In this document: positions 8,853 through 20,211 of the stretch, in pieces
How the letters are laid out: every line of letters begins with the position of its first letter
How positions within the stretch are numbered: the first letter of the stretch is position 1
DNA from: Streptomyces indicus
Lineage (GTDB): Bacteria; Actinomycetota; Actinomycetes; Streptomycetales; Streptomycetaceae
NCBI RefSeq assembly: GCF_900100315.1
Contig: NZ_FNFF01000012.1
Location: forward strand, 165,201-229,200
DNA: 64,000 nucleotides
Reading direction: 5' to 3'
Translations under genes and position numbers: made by a program
Notes under the pieces: model-generated
Database searches by the model: none
The model's input: only the letters and a program-made list of their open reading frames with translations
Told to the model about the DNA's origin: nothing

Positions 8853-9737
8853 ATGGAGCTCGGTCTCGTCGGTCTCGGCAAGATGGGCGGCAACATGCGC
8901 GAGCGCATCCGCCGCGCAGGCCACACCGTCATCGGATACGACCGCAACCCTGACCTCGCCGATGTCCACAGCCTGCGGGAGCTTGTGGACGGGCTGCAGG
9001 GTCCGCGCGTGGTCTGGGTGATGGTCCCGGCCGGGGCCGCGACGCAGTCCACGATCGACGAGCTCGGCGAGCTGCTCGAGCCCGGCGATGTCGTGGTCGA
9101 CGGCGGGAACTCGCGCTGGACCGACGACGAGAAGCACGCCGAGGAGCTTGCCGCCAAGGGCATCGGCTTCGTCGACTGCGGCGTCTCGGGCGGCGTCTGG
9201 GGCCTGCAGAACGGCTATGCGCTGATGTACGGCGGCGACGCCGAGAACATCGCGAAGGTCCAGCCGATCTTCGACGCCCTCAAGCCGGAGGGCGACTTCG
9301 GCTCGGTGCACGCGGGCAAGGTCGGCGCCGGCCACTTCTCGAAGATGGTTCACAACGGCATCGAGTACGCGATGATGCAGGCCTACGCCGAGGGCTGGGA
9401 GCTCCTGGAGAAGGTCGACTCGGTCACCGATGTGCGCGAGGTCTTCCGCTCCTGGCAGGAGGGCACGGTCATCCGCTCCTGGCTGCTCGACCTGGCGGTC
9501 AACGCGCTGGACGAGGACGAGCACCTGGAGAAGCTGCGCGGCTTCGCGCAGGACTCCGGCGAGGGCCGCTGGACGGTGGAGGCCGCGATCGACAACGCGG
9601 TCCCGCTGCCCGCCATCACCGCCTCGCTCTTCGCCCGCTTCTCCTCGCGGCAGGACGACTCCCCGCAGATGAAGATGATCGCGGCGCTGCGCAACCAGTT
9701 CGGCGGCCACGCGGTCGAGTCCAAGAGCGAACACTGA
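8853..9737 (+). CDS. gnd: 6-phosphogluconate dehydrogenase (decarboxylating), short form
   Basis: A 294-aa NAD(P)-dependent enzyme that converts 6-phosphogluconate to ribulose 5-phosphate and CO2 in the pentose phosphate pathway. The dinucleotide loop is GLGKMGGNM at 7-15. The substrate-binding block GVSGGVWGLQNGYALM is present, as is the KMVHNGIEY catalytic motif. It is the short (about 300 aa) GndA type found in many Gram-positives, not the 470-aa form. Its position between dnaN and recF is characteristic of Streptomyces. Confidence 0.93.
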   Translation: MELGLVGLGKMGGNMRERIRRAGHTVIGYDRNPDLADVHSLRELVDGLQGPRVVWVMVPAGAATQSTIDELGELLEPGDVVVDGGNSRWTDDEKHAEELAAKGIGFVDCGVSGGVWGLQNGYALMYGGDAENIAKVQPIFDALKPEGDFGSVHAGKVGAGHFSKMVHNGIEYAMMQAYAEGWELLEKVDSVTDVREVFRSWQEGTVIRSWLLDLAVNALDEDEHLEKLRGFAQDSGEGRWTVEAAIDNAVPLPAITASLFARFSSRQDDSPQMKMIAALRNQFGGHAVESKSEH

Positions 9738-9791
9738 TCCACAGGCTGTGCACCCCCTGTGCACAGCAGCCGGGGGAGGTCGGCGAACACC

Positions 9792-10913
9792 ATGCACGTC
9801 ACGCACCTTTCGCTGGCCGACTTCCGGTCCTACGCCCGGGTCGAGGTGCCCCTCGACCCGGGCGTCACCGCGTTCGTGGGCCCGAACGGGCAGGGCAAGA
9901 CGAACCTGGTCGAGGCGGTCGGCTATCTGGCCACGCTCGGCAGCCACCGGGTCTCCTCGGACGCCCCGCTCGTACGGATGGGGGCGGACCGCGCGATCAT
10001 CCGCGCCGCGGTCAAGCAGGGCGAGCGGCAGCAGCTGGTCGAGCTGGAGCTGAACCCGGGCAAGGCGAACCGGGCCCGTATCAACAGGTCCTCGCAGGTC
10101 AGACCGCGTGACGTGCTGGGGATAGTGCGGACGGTCCTGTTCGCGCCCGAGGACCTCGCCCTGGTGAAGGGCGACCCGGGCGAGCGCCGGAAGTTCCTCG
10201 ACGAGCTGGTCACGGCGCGCTCGCCGCGGATGGCCGGTGTCCGCTCCGACTACGACCGCGTCCTCAAGCAGCGCAACACCCTGCTGAAGTCCGCCGCGAT
10301 GGCGAGAAGGCACGGCGGCCGCTCGATGGACCTGTCCACGCTCGACGTGTGGGACCAGCATCTGGCGCGCGCGGGTGCGGAGCTGCTGGCCCAGCGTCTT
10401 GACCTGATCGCCGCACTGCAGCCGCTCGCCGACAAGGCGTACGAGCAACTGGCGCCCGGCGGCGGCCCGTTGGCCCTGGAGTACAAGCCCTCCGCGGAGG
10501 GGCCGGGGACCAGCCGCGAGGAGCTGTACGAGCAGCTGCTCGCCGCGCTCGCCGAGGTGCGCAAGCAGGAGATCGAGCGCGGGGTCACGCTGATCGGGCC
10601 GCACCGCGACGACCTGCTGCTCAAGCTCGGCGACCTGCCCGCGAAGGGGTACGCGAGCCACGGCGAGTCCTGGTCGTACGCGCTCGCGCTGCGCCTGGCC
10701 TCGTACGACCTGCTGCGGGCCGAAGGCAACGAGCCGGTGCTCGTGCTCGACGACGTCTTCGCCGAGCTCGACACCCGGCGCCGCGAGCGGCTCGCGGAGA
10801 TGGTCGCGCCCGGCGAGCAGGTCCTGGTGACGGCGGCCGTGGAGGACGACGTCCCGGAGATCCTGACCGGCGTGCGGTACTCCGTGTCGCAGGGCGAGGT
10901 GACCCGCGTATGA
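9792..10913 (+). CDS. recF: DNA replication and repair protein RecF
   Basis: A 373-aa ABC-type SMC-like ATPase that loads RecA on gapped DNA via RecOR. The ATG at 9792 gives MHVTHLSLADFRSYARV, with Walker A GPNGQGKTN at residues 30-38 and Walker B VLVLDDVFAELD near 316. The frame is open 33 bases upstream but that start is not conserved. It is separated by 31 bp from the next gene. Confidence 0.95.
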   Translation: MHVTHLSLADFRSYARVEVPLDPGVTAFVGPNGQGKTNLVEAVGYLATLGSHRVSSDAPLVRMGADRAIIRAAVKQGERQQLVELELNPGKANRARINRSSQVRPRDVLGIVRTVLFAPEDLALVKGDPGERRKFLDELVTARSPRMAGVRSDYDRVLKQRNTLLKSAAMARRHGGRSMDLSTLDVWDQHLARAGAELLAQRLDLIAALQPLADKAYEQLAPGGGPLALEYKPSAEGPGTSREELYEQLLAALAEVRKQEIERGVTLIGPHRDDLLLKLGDLPAKGYASHGESWSYALALRLASYDLLRAEGNEPVLVLDDVFAELDTRRRERLAEMVAPGEQVLVTAAVEDDVPEILTGVRYSVSQGEVTRV

Positions 10914-10944
10914 CCGCCGTACAGCCGGGCGAGGTGGCCCCCGT

Positions 10945-11505
10945 ATGACCTCAGAAGAAGGCGCAGCGACCCCAGCCGGACCCTCCGAGCCGAAGAAGCC
11001 CGCCGAACCCTCCGGCGTCGACCTCGCCCGCGTCGCCCTGCGCGCCGCCAAGGAACAGGCCCGCGCGCGCGGCGCCGAGGCGCAGCAGAAGAAGCAGGCC
11101 CGGCGCGGCGGCGGCCTGCGTTCCGGCGCGCGCGCCGACGGCCGCGACCCGCTGCCGCTCGGCGCCGCGATCAACCGGCTCATCAGCGAGCGCGGCTGGG
11201 AGACCCCGGCCGCCGTCGGCGGCGTCATGGGCCGCTGGCCGCAGATCGTCGGCGACGACCTCGCCAAGCACTGCGTGCCGCAGAAGTACGACGAGGACGA
11301 CCGCGTCCTGACCGTCCAGTGCGACTCCACCGCCTGGGCCACGCAGCTGCGCCTGCTCGCCCCGCAGCTGGTCGCGCGCCTCAACCAGGACCTCGGCCAG
11401 GGCACCGTCCGCCTCATCAAGGTCCTCGGTCCCGGCGGCCCCGCGCCGCGCTTCGGACCCCTGCGCGCCCCCGGCAGCACGGGTCCCGGCGATACGTACG
11501 GCTAG
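10945..11505 (+). CDS. DUF721 family protein
   Basis: A 186-aa protein of the DUF721 (DciA-like) family that accompanies recF and gyrB in actinobacteria. The N-terminal 65 residues are Ala/Lys/Arg-rich and probably disordered. The conserved domain begins near RDPLPLGAAINRLISERGW and includes WPQIVGDDLAKHCVP and LTVQCDSTAWATQLRLL. DciA proteins help load the replicative helicase DnaB in bacteria lacking DnaC; that role here is an inference from family and position. Confidence 0.85.
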   Translation: MTSEEGAATPAGPSEPKKPAEPSGVDLARVALRAAKEQARARGAEAQQKKQARRGGGLRSGARADGRDPLPLGAAINRLISERGWETPAAVGGVMGRWPQIVGDDLAKHCVPQKYDEDDRVLTVQCDSTAWATQLRLLAPQLVARLNQDLGQGTVRLIKVLGPGGPAPRFGPLRAPGSTGPGDTYG

Positions 11506-11871
11506 CCGTCCTCATGCCGTAGGGCCGGTCCGTCCCTCACCGTAGTGGTGGGTTGACAGCCCGAAGCGCTGAGCGCCCGTGTGAGCCTCTTGGAGCCCCG
11601 TTCCGCATATGGGGAGTCGTGCGAGACCGGTTCAGGACGGCACATGCGGACTCAAGGCCCGGCAAGCCCCCATTACTGTCGGCGCTACCGGTAGACTGGG
11701 AGACAATCCCGCCCCATCGGGGGGACGGGGCCAGAACGCTGCATCACGTCTTCACGCGTCACGCGCACACCGTGCGGCCCGCGCGAGGAGAACGCCGTCT
11801 TATACGAACGACGCAGCCGCTCCCGACAGACGCCGGGAGCTTGGCTTGTGCTGTGCCAGAAAGGGCGCTTC
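11506..11871 (+). promoter_or_regulatory. gyrB upstream region
   Basis: This 366-bp gap has no gene on either strand. It must hold the gyrBA promoter. Candidates are a TTGACA at 11553-11558 with a poor -10, and a TAGACT at 11692-11697 with no good -35. I cannot choose between them. In Streptomyces gyrBA transcription responds to supercoiling. Confidence 0.4.
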
Positions 11872-13896
11872 GTGGCCGATTCCGGCAACCCCAACGAGAA
11901 CATCCCGTCCACCGACGCCGGCGAGAACGTGTACGACGCCAGCGCCATCACCGTCCTCGAGGGTCTGGACGCGGTCCGCAAGCGACCGGGCATGTACATC
12001 GGCTCGACCGGTGAGCGCGGCCTGCACCACCTCGTGTACGAGGTCGTCGACAACGCGGTCGACGAGGCACTCGCCGGCCACGCGGACACGATCGACGTCA
12101 CGATCCTCGCCGACGGCGGCGTACGCGTGATCGACAACGGTCGTGGCATCCCGGTGGGCATCCACCCCGTCGAGAAGAAGCCGGCCGTCGAGGTCGTGCT
12201 CACCGTGCTGCACGCGGGCGGCAAGTTCGGCGGCGGCGGCTACGCCGTCTCCGGCGGTCTGCACGGCGTCGGTGTCTCCGTGGTGAACGCGCTGTCCACC
12301 AAGCTCTCGGTCGACATCAAGACCGACGGCCACCGCTGGACGCAGGACTACAAGAGCGGCGCCCCCACCGCGCCCCTGGAGCGCCACGAGGCCACCACCG
12401 AGACGGGCACCTCGGTCACCTTCTGGGCCGACCCGGACATCTTCGAGACCACCGAGTACTCCTTCGAGACGCTCTCGCGGCGCTTCCAGGAGATGGCCTT
12501 CCTCAACAAGGGCCTGACGATCAAGCTCACGGACGAGCGCGAGTCCGCGAAGGCCGTGGCCGGCGCCGACACCGCCGACGCCGCGGACGACGGCCAGGCC
12601 ATGTCGGTCACGTACCACTACGAAGGCGGCATCGTCGACTTCGTGAAGTACCTCAACTCCCGCAAGGGCGAGGTCATCCACCCCACCGTGATCGCCCTGG
12701 AGGCCGAGGACAAGGAGAAGTCCCTGTCCCTCGAGGTCGCGATGCAGTGGAACTCGCAGTACAGCGAGGGTGTCTACTCGTTCGCGAACATCATCCACAC
12801 GCACGAGGGCGGTACGCACGAGGAAGGCTTCCGTGCGGCCCTGACGAGCCTGATCAACAAGTACGCGCGTGACAAGAAGCTGCTCCGCGAGAAGGACGAC
12901 AACCTCACGGGCGACGACATCCGCGAGGGTCTGACCGCGATCATCTCGGTCAAGCTGAGCGAGCCGCAGTTCGAGGGCCAGACCAAGACCAAGCTGGGCA
13001 ACACCGAGGCCAAGACCTTCGTGCAGAAGGCGGTCTACGAGCACCTGGCCGACTGGCTGGACCGCAACCCCAACGAGGGCGCGGACATCGTCCGCAAGTC
13101 CATCGCCGCGGCCACCGCGCGTGTGGCGGCCCGCAAGGCGCGCGACCTCACCCGCCGCAAGGGGCTGCTCGAGTCGGCCTCGCTGCCGGGCAAGCTGTCC
13201 GACTGCCAGTCGAACGACCCGACGAAGTGCGAGATCTTCATCGTCGAGGGTGACTCCGCCGGCGGCTCCGCCAAGTCGGGCCGCAACCCGCAGTACCAGG
13301 CCATCCTGCCCATCCGTGGCAAGATCCTGAACGTCGAGAAGGCCCGCGTCGACAAGATCCTGCAGAACCAGGAGATCCAGGCGCTGATCTCGGCCTTCGG
13401 CACCGGAGTCCACGAGGACTTCGACATCGAGAAGCTCCGCTACCACAAGATCATTCTGATGGCGGACGCCGACGTCGACGGCCAGCACATCAACACCCTG
13501 CTGCTGACCTTCCTGTTCCGCTTCATGCGGCCGCTGGTCGAGGCCGGTCACGTGTACCTGTCGCGCCCGCCGCTGTACAAGATCAAGTGGTCCCGGGACG
13601 ACTTCCAGTACGCGTACTCGGACCGCGAGCGCGACGCCCTCATCGAGCTGGGCCGCCAGGCCGGCAAGCGCATCAAGGACGACTCGGTCCAGCGCTTCAA
13701 GGGTCTCGGCGAGATGAACGCTGAGGAGCTGCGCATCACGACCATGGACCAGGAGCACCGCGTGCTCGGCCTGGTCACGCTGGACGACGCCGCGCAGGCC
13801 GACGACCTGTTCTCGGTGCTGATGGGCGAGGACGTGGAGGCACGCCGCTCGTTCATCCAGCGCAATGCCAAGGACGTCCGCTTCCTCGACATCTGA
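11872..13896 (+). CDS. gyrB: DNA gyrase subunit B
   Basis: A 674-aa ATPase subunit of type II topoisomerase. The GHKL ATP site (EVVDNAVDEA) and lid loop (GGGGYAVSGGLHGVG) lie in the first 140 residues. The TOPRIM motif VEGDSAGGSA is near residue 457 and a DADVDG acidic triad follows. The GTG at 11872 (VADSGNPNEN) matches the known Streptomyces start. An in-frame GTG at 11848 would add eight residues. It is followed 38 bp later by gyrA, so the two are an operon. Confidence 0.96.
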   Translation: MADSGNPNENIPSTDAGENVYDASAITVLEGLDAVRKRPGMYIGSTGERGLHHLVYEVVDNAVDEALAGHADTIDVTILADGGVRVIDNGRGIPVGIHPVEKKPAVEVVLTVLHAGGKFGGGGYAVSGGLHGVGVSVVNALSTKLSVDIKTDGHRWTQDYKSGAPTAPLERHEATTETGTSVTFWADPDIFETTEYSFETLSRRFQEMAFLNKGLTIKLTDERESAKAVAGADTADAADDGQAMSVTYHYEGGIVDFVKYLNSRKGEVIHPTVIALEAEDKEKSLSLEVAMQWNSQYSEGVYSFANIIHTHEGGTHEEGFRAALTSLINKYARDKKLLREKDDNLTGDDIREGLTAIISVKLSEPQFEGQTKTKLGNTEAKTFVQKAVYEHLADWLDRNPNEGADIVRKSIAAATARVAARKARDLTRRKGLLESASLPGKLSDCQSNDPTKCEIFIVEGDSAGGSAKSGRNPQYQAILPIRGKILNVEKARVDKILQNQEIQALISAFGTGVHEDFDIEKLRYHKIILMADADVDGQHINTLLLTFLFRFMRPLVEAGHVYLSRPPLYKIKWSRDDFQYAYSDRERDALIELGRQAGKRIKDDSVQRFKGLGEMNAEELRITTMDQEHRVLGLVTLDDAAQADDLFSVLMGEDVEARRSFIQRNAKDVRFLDI

Positions 13897-13934
13897 GTCG
13901 GTCACGTACCGCTTCGAAAGGATCTTGAACGGCC

Positions 13935-16553
<2,619 letters not shown>

Positions 16554-16570
16554 CGCGAGGAGTGCAGGAC

Positions 16571-17209
16571 GTGAGTGGAGCCACGGGCGCCGGAAAGAAC
16601 GGACCCGGACCGGAAGGCGGCCGTGGCCCCGCCGAGTCTGTACACGCAGCGCAGGGGGGAACTGTGACGGATACGCGAGGGCCGCACACCGCTCAGGCCG
16701 AGTACGCCGCCGGGCCGCTGCCCGGTGAGCGGCAGCACTCGGGCCAGCAGGCCGGTCCGTACCACCCGCCGCAGGCCTACCCGGCGCCTCCGGAGGGTGC
16801 GGTCCGCCGCGCCCGTACGGGAGCCCGTACGACGCCGCGTACGCGCAAGGCACGGCTTCGGGTCGCCAAGGCCGACCCCTGGTCGGTCATGAAGGTGAGC
16901 TTCCTGCTCTCCATCGCGCTCGGCATCTGCACGATCGTCGCGGCCGCGGTGCTGTGGATGGTCATGGACGCGATGGGCGTCTTCTCCACGGTCGGCGGGA
17001 CGATCTCGGAGGCCACGGGCTCCAACGAGTCCAACGGCTTCGACCTCCAGGCCTTCCTCTCGCTGCCGCGGGTGCTGATGTTCACCTCGATCATCGCGGT
17101 CATCGACGTGGTCCTCGCCACGGCGCTCGCGACGCTCGGCGCGTTCATCTACAACCTCTCCGCCGGTTTCGTGGGCGGCATCGAGCTCACGCTCGCGGAG
17201 GACGAGTAA
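16571..17209 (+). CDS. DUF3566 membrane protein
   Basis: A 212-aa protein. A disordered Gly/Pro-rich N-terminus (about 1-95) is followed by the DUF3566 domain with two transmembrane segments, around VMKVSFLLSIALGICTIVAA and VLMFTSIIAVIDVVLATALA. DUF3566 proteins follow gyrA in most actinobacteria; their role is unknown. I prefer the GTG at 16571, preceded by a GGAG-containing stretch. A GTG at 16562 would add three residues. It is the last gene before tRNA-Ile. Confidence 0.85.
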   Translation: MSGATGAGKNGPGPEGGRGPAESVHAAQGGTVTDTRGPHTAQAEYAAGPLPGERQHSGQQAGPYHPPQAYPAPPEGAVRRARTGARTTPRTRKARLRVAKADPWSVMKVSFLLSIALGICTIVAAAVLWMVMDAMGVFSTVGGTISEATGSNESNGFDLQAFLSLPRVLMFTSIIAVIDVVLATALATLGAFIYNLSAGFVGGIELTLAEDE

Positions 17210-17306
17210 GCGCTCCCGGGGCGGCCGGTTCTATCGATTTTGGGACTGGGCGCGTCGTGCGCTAATCTTCAGAGGTCAGCGCGCGGGACACACCGCAGAG
17301 CGCGGC

Positions 17307-17380
17307 GGGGCTATAGCTCAGTTGGTTAGAGCGCATCCCTGATAAGGATGAGGCCACAGGTTCAAATCCTGTTAGCCCCA
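17307..17380 (+). tRNA. tRNA-Ile (GAT)
   Basis: A complete cloverleaf. The acceptor GGGGCTA (17307-17313) pairs with TAGCCCC (17373-17379), with discriminator A. The D-arm contains AGCTCAGTTGGT, the anticodon loop is CTGATAA with GAT, and the T-loop is TTCAAAT. CCA is not encoded. It follows gyrA and the DUF3566 gene, as in other Streptomyces. Its 3' half is the attachment site of the neighbouring element and remains functional. Confidence 0.97.
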
Positions 17381-17383
17381 CAT
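17338..17383. repeat. Attachment site attL in tRNA-Ile
   Basis: 46 bp running from the anticodon stem to 3 bases past the tRNA 3' end. It is repeated identically at 24270-24315. This is the classic duplication left by a tyrosine integrase that uses a tRNA 3' end as attB. The int gene begins only 56 bp away. Confidence 0.95.
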
Positions 17384-17387
17384 GCGA

Positions 17388-17421
17388 AAAGACCCCCAGT
17401 CGATCATGACTGGGGGTCTTT
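17388..17421. terminator. Terminator after tRNA-Ile at the element's left edge
   Basis: 14-bp arms (17388-17401 and 17408-17421) with loop GATCAT. It can stop tRNA-Ile transcription and, in the other direction, the int operon whose stop is at 17439. A sister hairpin of almost the same stem follows attR. Confidence 0.8.
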
Positions 17422-17438
17422 GACATCTACGGCTGACA

Positions 17439-18596
17439 TCAGCCGATCAATGGATCTTCCAGAAGCTCCGCCAGCATCGAGACGGCTTCCCGCTCGCCGT
17501 CTCCCACGACGTGGGTGTACACGTCCATGGTCATGCTGATCTGGCTGTGCCGCAGGATCGCCTGAGCGACCTTGGGATGCACCTTCAGGAAGGCCAGCAG
17601 GGTCCCGCAGGTGTGCCGGGCAAGGCGGACCGTGATCCGGCGGACGCCAGCACGCTTCACCAGTCGGCCGAAGCTCCGGGAGAAGCCCACGGGATCGAGC
17701 ATGCCGCCATGCTCGGACGAGAAGATCAGGTCTTGGTCCGGCTGCTGCTCCCAGTGCTCACCGGCGATCTTCCGTTCCAGCTCCTGAAGCTCCCGGCGCT
17801 CTTCGAGGGCACGGGCACAGAACTCGGGAAGCGGCAGCGTCGCTTGCGACGAGTCGGTCTTGAGCTTCTTGAGCACCAGGCCCTTGCCCTTCTCGCGCTG
17901 AACCTGCATGACTGGCTCGAACTGGCGAGCCTCGAAGTCGATGTCCTGCCAGCGCAGGCCCAGGACCTCACTCCGTCGCAGCCCGAGGACGAGCACTAGG
18001 ACGCAGGCCGCATAGAGCCGATGGGCACGGGTGGTACGAAGGAAGGTGATCGCCTCGCGCGCGTTCCACGGCTTGGCCTTGCCCTTGGTGACCGTGGGCA
18101 TGTCCACGAGCAGGGCGACGTTCCGCGTCAGCAGCTCCTCCCGCATGGCGCGGTTCAGAGCGTTCCGGAGGACGCGCAGCACCTCGAAGCGGGTCGAGGC
18201 TCCGACCTTCTCGCGGGTGAGCGTGGCCATGAACGTCCGGATCTGTGCGGGGGTGAGCTTGGTCAACGGCTTCTTGCCGAGGTGAGGCACGAGGTACAGC
18301 CGGATCTTGGACTCGTACTTCACGTACGTGTTGTGCTCGCGCTCGGGCTTCACGATGTGCTCAAGCCAGTAGGCCAGCCACTCACCGAGTGACCAGGTCT
18401 TCGCCGGGACCGGGACGCCGTTCCGCTCTTGATCCTGGAGCTTGCCGAGCTTCTCGGCTGCTTCGTCGTACGTTGCGCCGTAGACGAACTTCCGGACGCG
18501 GTGGCCCTCGGTGTTCGTGACGTACGCGGCGCCCTGGTAGCGGCCGTCCTTGCGCTTGGTGATCGTTCCCCCACCGTTGGGGCGACGCTTGGCCAT
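17439..18596 (-). CDS. int: Tyrosine integrase of the tRNA-Ile element
   Basis: A 385-aa site-specific recombinase. The N-terminal AP2-like arm-binding region (about 1-60) is followed by a SAM-like core-binding domain (about 68-165) and a catalytic domain with box I GLRRSEVLGLRW near 206 and catalytic Tyr360 in MDVYTHV. Box II reads VRLARHTCGT: the first His of the usual H-x-x-R is an Arg (R324). The ATG overlaps the xis stop as TGATG. It integrates and, with Xis, excises the element. The substitution may affect rate; activity cannot be judged from sequence alone. Confidence 0.93.
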   Translation of the reverse strand: MAKRRPNGGGTITKRKDGRYQGAAYVTNTEGHRVRKFVYGATYDEAAEKLGKLQDQERNGVPVPAKTWSLGEWLAYWLEHIVKPEREHNTYVKYESKIRLYLVPHLGKKPLTKLTPAQIRTFMATLTREKVGASTRFEVLRVLRNALNRAMREELLTRNVALLVDMPTVTKGKAKPWNAREAITFLRTTRAHRLYAACVLVLVLGLRRSEVLGLRWQDIDFEARQFEPVMQVQREKGKGLVLKKLKTDSSQATLPLPEFCARALEERRELQELERKIAGEHWEQQPDQDLIFSSEHGGMLDPVGFSRSFGRLVKRAGVRRITVRLARHTCGTLLAFLKVHPKVAQAILRHSQISMTMDVYTHVVGDGEREAVSMLAELLEDPLIG

Positions 18597-18781
18597 CAGG
18601 CAGCCCTCTCGTATTCGAGCCGAGAAGCGAGGTACTCCCGCACACCAGCCGCAGGAATCCGGCGACTACGCCCGATCGTGAGCGACGGCAGCCGGTGAGT
18701 GCGGATCAGGTCGTAGACCGTCGTCCGGCCGACCTTGAGCCACGCCATGACCTCCGGGACGGTGAGCAGCTCGTCAGTCAT
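18596..18781 (-). CDS. xis: Excisionase, MerR-like helix-turn-helix
   Basis: A 61-aa DNA-binding protein of the excisionase/AlpA class: ELLTVPEVMAWLKVGRTTVY then HRLPSLTIGRSRRI. It directs Int toward excision. The ATG at 18781 overlaps the RepSA stop by ATGA, and the gene overlaps int by one base. Translation of RepSA, Xis and Int is therefore coupled, as in pSAM2. Confidence 0.9.
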   Translation of the reverse strand: MTDELLTVPEVMAWLKVGRTTVYDLIRTHRLPSLTIGRSRRIPAAGVREYLASRLEYERAA

Positions 18782-20211
18782 GCGCACACCTCCCAGGCCT
18801 CTTGGTCGGCCATGTCGGCGCGCACTTCGCGAACGATCTCGCGGTTGAGGCGGATGTCCCGGGCGATCGATTCGGCGAGGAGGGATTCACCGGGGGTGTG
18901 GCCATGCCCGGCGTAGACCCAGTGCGCGAGGACGAGCGTGGAGCCCTCCGCAGCGTCGTCGAGGTCTTCCGCGAAGCCGCGTGCCTGGCGTTCTTGGCGG
19001 GCGCGGTAGTCGGCGCGGACCTGGCGGAGTGCTCCGAGGGTGGTGGAGTAGCGGCGGGACTTCGTGGAGAAGTGGCCCCGGAAGCCGAGCATGTGCGACC
19101 AGTGCGCGAGCAGCCGATCCGGGTAAGCGGCGTCCAGCTCCCAGCATGCTTCGATCAGGCGGCGGGTGTGATCGGGCAGATCCGGGATGCGGTCGAGCTC
19201 GCGCAGCTCCCCGATGCGCCGGTCCACTGTGCCCGTGGTCTCAGCGGCCTTGGTGGCGTACTTGGCGACGTACGCGGCCACGGTCTCCTCGGTCACGTCG
19301 CCCTCGGTGAAGCCGCCGATGGGCTGGACGTCGACTTGCGTTCCCCACTTCAGGGTGCGGGCGGGGAATCGGCCGGCCGCGGGCAGTGAGAGCGCTACCC
19401 GAGCAGCGGCCGAGCGGATGGCGTCATCGAGCAGCGTGAGCGAGGCCCACGGGGGTGGGGCGGTGTCGGGCCCGTCGGGACCGTCGAGCCGTACGACCGC
19501 GTGGAAGTGCACGGCGCCGCGCTTTTGAAACTCTGCGACCTTCCCGAAGGACACCCGGCACTGCTCCCCCATGGCGCGTTGGGATAGGCCCGCGCGCTTG
19601 GCGATCTCGCGGCGGAGGTAGATGGTGAAGCGCTGCCAGAGCTGCCCGGCGTGGTTGTTCCACAGCACGGCGCCCGCGTAGTCGTACGACTCCGGATCGA
19701 GCGCGGTCCCGAGGGCAGGGTCATCGTCGGCATGCGCGGCACCGCAGCGGCAGCGGCCCGAGACCGGGCGGTTGTGCACGGGCCCGAAGCTCGGAGCCGT
19801 CAGGGTGGCGAATACCCGAGGGTGTGAACGGACCGACGGATCAACGCCCTTGCGCTCGTCGCCCGTGATCCCGGCGCGGATCAGGTGGTAGGTGTCCCCC
19901 GCGTATGTCCAGGCGCAGGACGGGCAGCGCGAGGCGCGGCGGTTGCCGCAGGCCACCCGGAGCCGTCCGCCGGGCTCGTTCTGCGTGGAGTACGAGTAGA
20001 GCGTCTGGCCCGTGGCGCGGTCCTTGGTGAGCGTCCAGCCTTCGAGGTGGATCGGACTGGAGCAGCCACCGGTACGGCGGATCTGCTCCTGCCAGCGCTC
20101 GAAGTCGGGGTCACCAGCGACGCGGAGCATGTCCGCGAGGGTGATCGGGTCGGTGCCCATGACCGCCGCCATGTCAGCAACGGCGGCCGGGGCAACAGGC
20201 AGGTAGGTCAC
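18778..20211 (-). CDS. repSA: RepSA-type rolling-circle replication initiator
   Basis: A 477-aa initiator. A Cys cluster (C88, C96, C99; later C154, C156) suggests zinc binding. The metal-binding HUH-type motif is AVHFHAVV (H235, H237), and the probable catalytic Tyr/Lys helix is AAYVAKYATK at 312-321. This arrangement is that of pSAM2 RepSA, which replicates the excised element by a rolling circle. The GTG start overlaps the upstream stop by GTGA. Confidence 0.88.
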   Translation of the reverse strand: MTYLPVAPAAVADMAAVMGTDPITLADMLRVAGDPDFERWQEQIRRTGGCSSPIHLEGWTLTKDRATGQTLYSYSTQNEPGGRLRVACGNRRASRCPSCAWTYAGDTYHLIRAGITGDERKGVDPSVRSHPRVFATLTAPSFGPVHNRPVSGRCRCGAAHADDDPALGTALDPESYDYAGAVLWNNHAGQLWQRFTIYLRREIAKRAGLSQRAMGEQCRVSFGKVAEFQKRGAVHFHAVVRLDGPDGPDTAPPPWASLTLLDDAIRSAAARVALSLPAAGRFPARTLKWGTQVDVQPIGGFTEGDVTEETVAAYVAKYATKAAETTGTVDRRIGELRELDRIPDLPDHTRRLIEACWELDAAYPDRLLAHWSHMLGFRGHFSTKSRRYSTTLGALRQVRADYRARQERQARGFAEDLDDAAEGSTLVLAHWVYAGHGHTPGESLLAESIARDIRLNREIVREVRADMADQEAWEVCA

